10,704 nt of DNA. Origin: Amoebophrya sp. AT5.2. Lineage: Eukaryota; Sar; Dinophyceae; Syndiniales; Amoebophryaceae. Positions within the stretch are counted from its first letter, which is position 1, and every line of letters starts with the position of its first letter. The position numbers and the translations under genes were made by a program. The DNA lies in NCBI GenBank assembly GCA_005223375.1, contig RXOD01006315.1, positions 1 to 10,704 of the forward strand, written 5' to 3'. Below are positions 1 to 7,161 of this stretch, piece by piece. A model generated the notes under the pieces. That model made no database searches and was not told where the DNA came from. It saw nothing but the letters and a program-made list of their open reading frames with translations.

Positions 1-1315
1 CTGCCGCTCCGAGGCCCTCCTGTTTTTGCTTTTCCGCGTAGTTCGGACTGATCTTGCTGTTACTGCTGCCCTTCTCGATGTCACCTTGACCGCCATCGGT
101 GCCTCCCACGGGAACAGCTGCTGGACCAGAGCGTTTGCCGTGGCTTTTCTCGACAAGGACCGCTGCAATTTTCATCCCTGCCTCGTCTACCTCAATGCGC
201 CGTACCTTGCAGCTGCTTGTTTTAGGATCTGACTTGCTTGCCCAGCGCGCACGCTCGACGACTGAACCCGGTAGATACGCGCTAAGTGGTCGCCGCCGTC
301 GTTGCGGTGCTGCTGTCGGCGGCTGCGTCGTGTCAAACAGGCTTCGAGTATTAACATCGCTCTTGCTGTGGTGCTCCGCGATATCCGAGTAGAAGTGAAC
401 CACGCTTTCGTCGACATCTGTGCTTATCCCGAGCGCCTCGATGGTCTGCTGGACACTTGTACTTGAGTGCGAACTGCTCGTGGCATTCACGACTGTGTCT
501 TGTACTGATCGTCCGCCGCCTTCGACAGGTGGATGAGGATTGTCATTGTCGGCTTCGTTCGGCGGATAGAACAGCATGCGTGCCGCAAGCGCGAATCCGT
601 CGGGCGAATAGGCGCAGGATCCGCAGAACCCATTCGACGTTACCACAAACGAGGCGCCGCAGGATTGCATGACTTGCGAATCGCGAAGGTCTGCCCCTCC
701 GTCCCCGTTGCCATGTCGCGCCGCGCCGCCCTCCGCGGCCGAGATTGGCCGCGACGAAGGAGCGCTTCCCATGCCAGGTGCGCTCGTAGCGGCGGTCGAA
801 GGGCGCGTCGTGCCTGTCAGAGGTCTGTTTCCGCCGCTCGTCTTGTACTGGCCTGACGCAGAGGACCTCGTCGGTCCGGAAGAGCGGGCCGTCCGTGCGC
901 CGGCTGCGGATGCGGAAGATGGTCGGCTCCGGAAGCGCCGGGACCCGCGGCCCGAGGGCGCTGAAAACGGCCGGGCTCGGGCGTGGTTCTCAATTTCGCT
1001 GTCCTCTTCTTCTTCTGACGAAGATTTGCCCCGTGCGGCAGCACGCTCTTGCAATTCGTCGCGGAGGACACTGGAGGTCGTCGTGAAGCCGCGCTCAAAC
1101 GAAGGGATACGGAGGCGGCCACCTGCTGGCTGAACTCGGTTTGCCGCCATCGGGCTTCTTGTCGTCGAGCCGAGATTCGTCTTGTTGAATGGAGCCGTTG
1201 TCGCTGCGAACTTCGCCTCCGCGAAGATACGCTTGACAGTATCGCGGGCCTGCCCCATGCCCGTGGAGTCCGCATTTTCGTCGCGGCGGGCGAGTTTCAA
1301 CTTACGCTTATCCAT
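1..1315 (-). CDS. Long, mostly disordered protein, N-terminal 438 codons; continues past left edge
   Basis: Reading the minus strand from the ATG at 1315, no stop occurs in 438 codons before the window ends. Chance openness of that length is very unlikely at this base composition. The product begins MDKRKLKLARRD and is rich in Ser, Ala, Arg, Gly and Pro. An acidic serine patch (SSSEEEEDSEIE) lies at residues 98-109, followed by Ser/Arg/Gly-rich sequence to about 200, typical of a disordered tail. Two parts look more ordered. Residues 219-252 hold three cysteines (C219, C231, C234) in a hydrophobic context, CGASFVVTSNGFCGSC, and residues 353-392 include VRRIEVDEAGMKIAAVLVEK. I recognise no family. 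An AG after a T-rich stretch (1333-1342) lies 17 nt upstream of the ATG and could be a cis acceptor from a 5' exon at 1840-1900, or a trans-splice site. Reading frame is secure; start codon and full length are not. Confidence 0.8.
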   Translation of the reverse strand, partial: MDKRKLKLARRDENADSTGMGQARDTVKRIFAEAKFAATTAPFNKTNLGSTTRSPMAANRVQPAGGRLRIPSFERGFTTTSSVLRDELQERAAARGKSSSEEEEDSEIENHARARPFSAPSGRGSRRFRSRPSSASAAGARTARSSGPTRSSASGQYKTSGGNRPLTGTTRPSTAATSAPGMGSAPSSRPISAAEGGAARHGNGDGGADLRDSQVMQSCGASFVVTSNGFCGSCAYSPDGFALAARMLFYPPNEADNDNPHPPVEGGGRSVQDTVVNATSSSHSSTSVQQTIEALGISTDVDESVVHFYSDIAEHHSKSDVNTRSLFDTTQPPTAAPQRRRRPLSAYLPGSVVERARWASKSDPKTSSCKVRRIEVDEAGMKIAAVLVEKSHGKRSGPAAVPVGGTDGGQGDIEKGSSNSKISPNYAEKQKQEGLGAA

Positions 1316-2690
1316 TCTCGCACACAAGATTTCTGAAACAAAGTTTCGCTTGGCGTGGGCAATGGCAGTGTGTCTAATATCGGCTGGAAGGTAGCCGTAG
1401 CCCTCCGCATACTACTTCATATGGATGTGGCTTCATTGCTCGTCATGGTTATGGCATTTCGTCCATGGTGATGATTTCCAACAACGTTCGTAGCATGATC
1501 TTACTAGCTGCACTAGCTCTCTCTACTTCTTGCGCAGCATCTCTAACGAACAGTCTCAGTCACTATCACGCGATCGCGATAACTTTGTCAATCGGGCACA
1601 ACGCTGTTTGTAGTACTACTTTCAGTTTCGCATCCGCCACGACACGATTCAGATTGAGATTCTCTCTTAGCTCTATTAAAGAACGTGCCCACACCAGATC
1701 AAAGGATTGCTCGCGAACCATGCGTCGAGCCTTTGCTCAGCTCGCAACTCGAGTCCTCGTTCACGACCACTCAACCACAACATCATGACCACGCAGACGC
1801 AGAGAAAGGCTTACCTCGAAACTGAATCCGAACGCTTACGCTCTTCTCGTTCTTCAGCTTCAGGCTCAGCTTCAGCTTGTATAGTAAGAGTTACTGCCAT
1901 TCTTCTATAGACCTTCATCAAGTGGTGTTGGTCAAAGTCGATCTTATTTGACGGCTTTTCAAAAGAGCTAAAAGGTTTTTGAAGCTGAAATTACTCAGCC
2001 ATCGATCATTGATTTATCTCAAAATTCTAATTCTAAAACTCGAATGATATTTATTAGTATTACCGTCAGAAAGCGAATCAGAACAAATTGGAATACTTAA
2101 CTTACTCTTCGCAATCGGTTCTTCATTTTCGCACATCAACTTCTCTTAAAATTCAATCTACTTGCATGCAATTCTGTTTTACGGGGATCACTGAGGATAG
2201 TTGACACTTTCGCACGAGCACTGAAGATAGCAGACACAATCAATGGATATGGAGCAGGAGATGCGTATATTATAAAAAGTACAACTACAGCACCAGGACC
2301 AAAAGATGCTAGAGCCACACGGACAAGTTAGTTCGGGAACGGGAACCTAAAACAACAGCAATAAACGGGATCGACTTATTACAGTGCGAAACAACGTACG
2401 ACGGCTGCGCGTGGTCTGCGCGCCTTGGTTGTGACTGAAAGCCAGGCGCTGCGTTCTGCCTTTGCTCTCTGCGTCTGCGTCTCTGCTACGTCGCTCGCTC
2501 CTTCCTGCCACTGCCATCCATCGCCTCCGTCATGGTGTGCTCGTCTTGGGTTCGTCCGTCGCGTCGTTGGTTCTCGCCGTTGGTGCGGCTCGTGCTGGTG
2601 CTTCTTCCCGCTTCTGCTGCTGCTCCTCCTCCTGTGTCATCAGCCCCGCGAGACGTGAAAACTTATCCCCTCCTTCTTCCCCTCGGGTCT
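1316..2690. other. Gene-poor spacer between the basic-protein gene and the left-edge gene
   Basis: No firm gene is visible here apart from the tentative exon at 1840-1900. The stretch from about 1915 to 2345 is clearly AT-rich compared with the genes around it. It contains an imperfect 19-nt direct repeat (2189-2207 and 2219-2237). The right end, 2400-2690, is CT-rich on the plus strand (purine-rich in the transcript) and lies just downstream of the stop codon at 2691, so it may be 3' UTR. Plus-strand ORFs here are low in complexity and do not look like proteins. Confidence 0.5.
1840..1900 (-). CDS. Possible 5' exon of the left-edge gene (tentative)
   Basis: An ATG at 1900 in good context (AGAAGAATGG) opens a 20-codon stretch, MAVTLTIQAEAEPEAEEREE, then reaches a GTAAGC donor at 1839. 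This donor leaves one base, which fits the phase needed by the acceptor at 1333 upstream of the 1-1315 reading frame, giving a 506-nt intron. A second GTAAGC donor lies 25 nt further on (1814) but leaves two bases and would shift the frame. The stretch is charged and protein-like, but it also coincides with a simple repeat of TCAGCTTCAG at 1854-1863 and 1866-1875, so chance is possible. Alternatively it belongs to nothing. Confidence 0.3.
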
Positions 2691-4323
2691 TCACTTCTTG
2701 TAGAAGGAGCGGACCTTCGACAGCAGGGCCTTGCCCGCTGCTGTCTTCCCCCCCACCGCGAGAAAACCCTTCACGCCTGAAGTGAATAGAAATAAGATGA
2801 CGAGTCTCGTCAATTGTGCTGGATAGCCTTTCTCAGTTGTTGAAGCTGAGTGACAGACGCAGACCGAAGCGGATCGATGAAGAGAAGGACAAAGAAACAA
2901 CTGAACAGAGCCAAAGCCAAACTCTAGCGCAAAGGATCAAAACAGAAGAAAAAGCGAAGACGTACCGAGCTGGTTCCTGGCTTTCTGGACGCAGACGGAC
3001 CAGGGGCAGGCTTTGTTCTTCCATTGCGGTTGCTATGGAACGGAAAGCTGTGCTCATCCCCCTCAAAAACATCAAATAAACTAATAAATGAATGAATAGC
3101 TGCAGCTGCTGCTCCCAAACCCAAGCAAGACGCTTGCTTTGGGCAAAGACGCTTGCTTGGAGCAGATCCTAATTTGCAGCTGGTGACCGCGACGCAGCCA
3201 TGCGGCTGTTACGTGTCCAGGCACGAACGATATCGACAGGGCCGTGCATCCGTGTGCGTGTTGTTGCCACGAGCGTGCAGAAGAAACGAAGGCAGCCGAG
3301 CCCAAGCCTCCATCATGACGAGATCAACCGCGATAGCTCATCCGCGGCAGCTATGACCGGATGATAGCTCATCTACATTTATTTTAGATTTACATTTACG
3401 TGTATTACAAACAATCATACGACTGACATAGCATGGCCGTCGTGCTGCCTTGTCAGGCGCAGCAAGCCAGCGCCAGACCGTGCGGCGCGGGGTGTAGCTG
3501 CGCACTTCCAGTAGTGGCCTCTTCTACATCTTCTCACGACAACGCGAGCGGCGCAGTTTCGTCCTCACTCTATGCCAAGGCCAAGTAGGACTGACCGCAG
3601 CAGTGCTGACTGCTGTAGTTGTGGAATGCCTTCTACTTTTTCAAGCTACAGCTTCTGCAGCTGCAGAATATCTAAACCGCGCTGCGCCGGTGGGAGGAGG
3701 AGCAAGCTTTTTATTTTATTTCCCTCCGTATTTTCTTTTTCGTGGAAACCGACGCCTTCACGGCGACGATCTTCCCACGCTTGTTGCGCTTCAGATCCCT
3801 GCACGTGATAGATTGCGAAGCATTACGAATACGATGCTGCGCAGCGCCAGCGTATCAGTCTGTATCTCTAGAGACCAAGGAAACAAAAAAAACAATAATT
3901 AAATCATCAAAACGAGGAGGAAAGGAAAGAAGTAAAATCTATACGCCTTCGTCAAACCCCCGCCCGTCTTCTTGGCCTTCCCCCTCCACACCGCCAGTCT
4001 CGCCTTTTTGCCCTTCGCGATGATGCTCGTCTGTCAAAAGGGGTTGAGTTCAAATATCAACAAGAAGTCTCAAATGAAGTGATAGCTGTGCTAACCCTCA
4101 CATAGCTCATGAATATTGTTGTTTATTTTTTCGCTGTCAACATTATTATTTTTCTTCCGAAGCAGAGACGCGCTGAGAGCACAACAAGCCACCGTCTAGA
4201 GCCGGAGAAGCAACAAGATACGTGAGATTGATAGACACCAACTGACCGGCGCTATACCTTCATCGCCTTCCCCTTCTTCATGCTCATCTTCATGGAAGAC
4301 ATCATCTTCATCATCTTTGCCAT
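2691..4323 (-). CDS. Very basic 117-residue protein, Lys/Met-rich N-terminus, five exons
   Basis: Exons are 4258-4323, 3945-4030, 3750-3798, 2966-3032 and 2691-2776. All four introns are GT-AG, phases agree, and the total is 354 nt with TGA at 2691-2693. Lys and Arg make up 33 of 117 residues, against a single acidic one (D52), so it probably binds nucleic acid. Residues 1-22 are a Lys/Met-rich leader ending KGKAMK. Residues 42-67 contain KKTGGGLTKADLKRNKRGK. Residues 78-117 run from WSVCVQKARNQLGVKGF through a GGKTAAGKAL motif to FYKK. From memory this two-part pattern is widespread as short basic proteins in dinoflagellates and other algae and occurs in some large algal viruses; its biochemical role is unknown to me. 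The start has an in-frame TGA 20 codons upstream and a good context (CCAAGATGG). Weakest point: the exon 3 donor (GTTTCC). Read-through adds VSTKK, which also suits the family, so that junction may differ. Confidence 0.8.
3121..3160. repeat. Inverted repeat CCAAGCAAG/CTTGCTTGG with nested direct repeat
   Basis: The arms CCAAGCAAG (3121-3129) and CTTGCTTGG (3152-3160) are perfect complements. A 13-nt direct repeat, AAGACGCTTGCTT, occurs at 3127-3139 and 3146-3158. Several alternative foldings are therefore possible. It lies inside the long intron of the basic-protein gene. Confidence 0.6.
3332..3373. repeat. 11-nt direct repeat GATAGCTCATC, two copies
   Basis: Copies lie at 3332-3342 and 3363-3373, separated by 20 nt. 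Short and possibly chance, but it sits in the oversized intron and may mark duplicated or inserted sequence. Confidence 0.45.
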
Positions 4324-4372
4324 CTTGGCGTGCAGCTGGTAGACCGGACCGGTGAAGATGGTGCACCTGGCT

Positions 4373-4392
4373 TGTCAGGGTCTGTCAGGGTC
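4373..4392. repeat. Tandem duplication of TGTCAGGGTC just upstream of the basic-protein gene
   Basis: Two adjacent identical 10-nt units end 50 nt upstream of the start codon at 4323. On the coding strand the junction gives CCCTGACAG, a possible acceptor 58 nt upstream of the ATG. Confidence 0.6.
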
Positions 4393-5187
4393 GGAACGTC
4401 GCTCCGGCGAGAAGTCGTGTACAAAATTGCAAAACAAAGAGTTAAATCTAAATAATGAGTGCGTTCGAAAAATTAGCTGATTTGAAAATTTTTGTAGTGT
4501 ACGGTCGTGACGTTGTTGACTGTGAATCTGCGTATCGAAGAAGACTATTTCTATTCTTGACTAGACTTGCTCTATTCTGTCCTTTATAAATCAATGAGCA
4601 ATCAGGATCAGTTCTTGTGATGGTTCATTGCTTGACTATTTCGGCCAAGGTCGTGGTTGAGCTTTGTATGCTGTTGCTATCTGCTTTGCTGCGCGACTTC
4701 TCATGTGCGATCGTGCTGTTGTTGTTCAAGTACGAACTACCCTCCCTCTCCGGTCCAGGCTGGGCGCTCGCCTGCAGCTCGTCCCCACTCAATTCTCGTT
4801 CACGACGTCGAAAGCTCGCGCTCATTTCGGGTTTTCGTTTGACTATGGTGGTCACACACAGCTTACTATGGTAAAATTAAGTCTCAGTCTCTCTCTTGAA
4901 GTTGAAGTTGCACGAAGATCCAGGCTATTACTCTTAGGGACCAGTCCCTCTTAGCCTTTGGCACATGGCGCGATGTCCTCCTCCACCACATCCATAACCG
5001 CATCTGCCGGAGAACACAAAAACTGAGACCGCGCGCGCGCAGCGCCCGGTGCTTGCTCCTGCACGCCTCCCACAAAGTTCTTTACTTTTTTCTCTCTTTC
5101 TACATCTACCATCTCTACGTCATAGGTTTCATCATTGTGCAGCAGTCCCGTACCGAAACGCGACCGCCGCACAACCTCAGCCCGGCG

Positions 5188-5213
5188 CCAGCGCTTCTGG
5201 AGGGAAGCGCTGG
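5188..5213. repeat. Perfect 10-bp hairpin, 6-nt loop
   Basis: CCAGCGCTTC (5188-5197) and GAAGCGCTGG (5204-5213) are exact reverse complements around the loop TGGAGG. The stem is GC-rich and would be stable in either RNA strand. It lies about 280 nt downstream of the coiled-coil gene's stop codon. It may be a 3' UTR or RNA-processing element, or a remnant of a palindromic insertion; there is no U-run to suggest a bacterial-type terminator. Confidence 0.75.
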
Positions 5214-5392
5214 TCTTACACACAGGCGAGACGCGCGGGCCAGAAGATTAGTACTGGTCTTACTTGCGCGCGATTCTATCTATCGTAGGACTAGTATGGG
5301 TCGAGCTGCTGGACCATCGTCGGCGGAAAGTCTGCGCGCATTTCATTCGCTACCAGGAGCCTCCGGGCGTCTTCGCGCCATGCTCCTCCATT

Positions 5393-5436
5393 TTCTAAAA
5401 TCGACGCCGCGGCCGCGGCCGCGCGTCACTTTAGAA
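5393..5436. repeat. Long near-palindrome with GC core, downstream of coiled-coil gene
   Basis: The arms TTCTAAA (5393-5399) and TTTAGAA (5430-5436), then GACGC (5403-5407) and GCGTC (5423-5427), flank a core made of overlapping GCGGCCGC palindromes (5408-5422). All are centred on about 5415, within one nucleotide. A further outer pair, GCGCATTT (5336-5343) and AAATGCGC (5438-5445), is off centre. It begins 56 nt past the stop codon at 5492, so it probably falls in the 3' UTR or cleavage region of the coiled-coil gene. Confidence 0.7.
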
Positions 5437-5491
5437 TAAATGCGCACGAGGAAGCTGCGAGCAGACCAGAAGCGTCGCAGTCCCTTGCGGC

Positions 5492-6519
5492 TTACTGTCC
5501 CGGCAGGCCGATTCCGGAGAAGAGAGAGGTGGCGCCCCCACCCTGAAACTTGGCCATCTCTTGCTGTTTTGAATTTGGGATGAAGATGCATAAATGCGCC
5601 TACTGATCAAAAACTCTAAATTTCGAAACCACCACCGGCGGCGTATCGGGAACTGGAACACATCAGCGAGAGACAATAGAATAACCACCCACCTGCATCT
5701 TCTGCTGCATCTCCTGCTGCTTCATCTCCATGTCATACTGCTGCTTCTGCATCTCCTCCTCTGCCTTCTTCTGCTGGAACTCCATGGACAGCTGCATGGC
5801 CTGCTGCTCGAGGGCAGCCTTCTGCTGCGCGGCCTGGGGTTAGAAGAATGGTGTGCAGATTTGAAGGAGCCACTAACAGTTTTTTCCGTGAACTAAAGCG
5901 TTCCTCACGAGCCTGTAGGCCGCCAACGTACGATGATATTTATTCGAGTTCGTTACGCGACAAGGAACTGAAAGTCATAAGTAAGTATAAACTTAAACTT
6001 TCAACTTAAGTATACAAATTGAATGAATCTCATTTCTGTTGCACCTGCTGCTGCAGGGCCATCAATTGCTCCATGCGCTGCTGGTCCAAAGCCATTTCCT
6101 GCTGCTTCACCTCCATATCGATCTGCATGATGAACTGCTTCTTCTGCTGGTCGGCCTGGCCCAAGAGATACTCCTTCTGGTGCTTCACCTGTGCTTCGAG
6201 GACCTGCGTTCCCTGCTTCACCTGCTCGTCGAGCATCTTCATGTAAGCGTCCTTCTGCTTGCCAATGGTGCTGCGTTTTTTTTTTTGATGTTTGATATAT
6301 CTATGCGACCATATTGGTTGCAGTTGCTGTCACTGCCATCTTGTGTCGCTCACAGCCCAACTTCCGATTTTTTAGATTTTTTCTTTTTCACTTCGTCATG
6401 CAGTAAACCGCGCGATGGAAGCTCGTCCTCGGGGTACTGCAATGTTGGCAATACCTGGGATCCGGCATGCCGGCGGTAAGGCTCTGCGGCGGCATCATCA
6501 TGGGCACTCCGGCGCTCAT
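5492..6519 (-). CDS. Gln/Met-rich coiled-coil protein, 167 residues, four exons
   Basis: Exons are 6455-6519, 6045-6270, 5693-5833 and 5492-5563. The introns are 184, 211 and 129 nt, all GT-AG, with consistent phases and TAA at 5492-5494. The protein starts MSAGVPMMMPPQSLTAGMPDP. From about residue 22 to 150 it is almost uninterrupted charged and Gln-rich helix (38 Gln in 167 residues), including IGKQKDAYMKMLDEQVKQG, AQFIM-like QFIMQIDMEVKQQEM and LEQQAMQLSMEFQQKK. It ends in a Gly-rich tail, FQGGGATSLFSGIGLPGQ. There is no signal peptide or membrane segment. From memory, a PDP-x(6)-QKxAY start followed by such a helix is typical of a conserved alveolate protein of unknown function, best known to me from dinoflagellates; a structural or cytoskeletal role is a guess. 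The intron 2 acceptor has a TTCTAAC branch-like motif at 5839-5846. The whole length, start and end fit this family well. Confidence 0.88.
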
Positions 6520-7161
6520 CTTCAAGATTGGAAAATGCTATAGCAGACTTCGACTTCCTACGTAACCTAAGTAAAGATTGAGATTACAAGGTAAGAATGC
6601 AAGGAGTCGAGTCAGTGAGCTTTCGCGTACGTGTAGAGGACGGCTGCGTGCGTAAACTATAGGCCTAAGTTGTGCCGAGGACTCTGAAGATGCCGTCCTG
6701 TCCGCGCCCCTCGACATCTCTTCTCGTATTTCCATTTTGGATTGGGTCCGCTCAGAACTTTCATTGCTTCTCAGAAGGAATCACTCGTAGTCGTAGTGCG
6801 ATGTGCCTCACTATTTCGAGAACCAGCGCTTATTTAAATCATTATTTGTTCTCACGCAATAAACGCCAACGCGGCCTTTGCATCCCGGGCCTCGGCGCGA
6901 GGCCGGGGTACCATACCCCACAGCAGCTGCAGCTACAGTGGTGCCCAAAATTCACGCTAAGTTGCGTAGCGCGGCTGCGCCGAGCAAACCAGTTTTTTTC
7001 GGAGTTCGAGTTTCTGATATCTGAATCTGTGTCGCAGCCTTCATCTCGGCTTCCAAAATTGAGCTCTTTCCTTCTTCTCGTCAGTCCGTCGGGTTGTTCT
7101 CAGTCCGATTTGATTAAGTATACTTCCGACGTCACAACTACAAACAACTCGTATCTAATGC
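6520..7161. other. Spacer between the basic disordered-protein gene and the coiled-coil gene
   Basis: No minus-strand exon is evident. A TATAG acceptor-like site lies 18 nt upstream of the coiled-coil gene's ATG (6519). The middle holds two adjacent short hairpins (6884-6919) and a GCAGCTGC palindrome just after them. On the plus strand, an ORF of 173 codons (ATG at 6690, stop at 7209-7211) crosses the spacer and the end of the next gene. It is rich in Ser and Leu without a recognisable domain, and I treat it as unproven. Confidence 0.45.
6884..6919. repeat. Two adjacent small GC-rich hairpins
   Basis: GGCCTCG (6888-6894) pairs with CGAGGCC (6898-6904) around a 3-nt loop, and three more CG pairs continue after one mismatch (6884-6886 with 6906-6908). 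GGGGTA (6905-6910) pairs with TACCCC (6914-6919) around CCA. The two compete for bases 6906-6908. They lie about 245 nt past the stop codon at 7162, on the strand of the genes. Confidence 0.55.

Larger units (their letters stand above)
3033..3749 (-). other. Intron 3 of the basic-protein gene, 717 nt, repeat-bearing
   Basis: This inferred intron is over three times longer than the other introns in the window (118-227 nt). Its proposed donor is GTTTCC and its acceptor CCATAG. It holds a 9-bp perfect inverted repeat with an internal direct repeat at 3121-3160, a second direct repeat (GATAGCTCATC at 3332-3342 and 3363-3373), and an AT-rich stretch near 3375-3420. It may hide a very short extra exon or an inserted element. 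I saw no convincing exon in the minus-strand frames and no clear terminal repeats. Confidence 0.45.
4324..5491. other. Spacer between coiled-coil gene and basic-protein gene
   Basis: No gene here can be firmly supported. Two minus-strand ORFs starting at ATG, 4951-5112 (53 residues) and 4625-4825 (66 residues), encode hydrophilic, charged sequence that could be coding but match nothing I know. The spacer holds two strong inverted repeats (5188-5213 and 5393-5436), an alternating CG run (5030-5040) and a 10-nt direct repeat CTGGTCTTAC (5210-5219 and 5254-5263). The part near 5491 is presumably 3' UTR of the coiled-coil gene. The part near 4324 is presumably promoter and 5' UTR of the basic-protein gene. 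Confidence 0.45.

Noticed and set aside
669..1133. Plus-strand ORF, 154 codons
   Set aside because: It lies opposite the long minus-strand frame 1-1315, which is far longer and more protein-like.
817..1275. Minus-strand ORF of 152 codons in another frame
   Set aside because: It is an Arg-rich out-of-frame shadow of the 1-1315 gene, caused by GC-rich codons.
1395..1402. CCGTAGCC, resembling the start of the dinoflagellate spliced leader
   Set aside because: Only eight bases match, it is on the strand opposite to the genes, and no donor follows as in a leader RNA gene.
2425..2785. Plus-strand Cys/Ser/Leu-rich ORFs
   Set aside because: Low-complexity CT-rich sequence downstream of a minus-strand stop, overlapping its last exon; the hydrophobic runs reflect composition.
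1756..4806. CTCGTTCACGAC shared at 1756-1767 and 4795-4806
   Set aside because: A 12-nt match is expected by chance a few times in a window this size, and the flanks do not align.
5030..5040. Alternating CG run
   Set aside because: Too short to be more than a simple repeat or weak Z-DNA candidate.
5594..5896. Plus-strand Leu/His-rich ORF, 100 codons
   Set aside because: Antisense shadow of exon 3 of the coiled-coil gene.
6039..6479. Plus-strand Leu/His-rich ORF, 146 codons
   Set aside because: It is the antisense of CAG/CTG-type codons of the Gln-rich coiled-coil exon; the Leu runs are a by-product.
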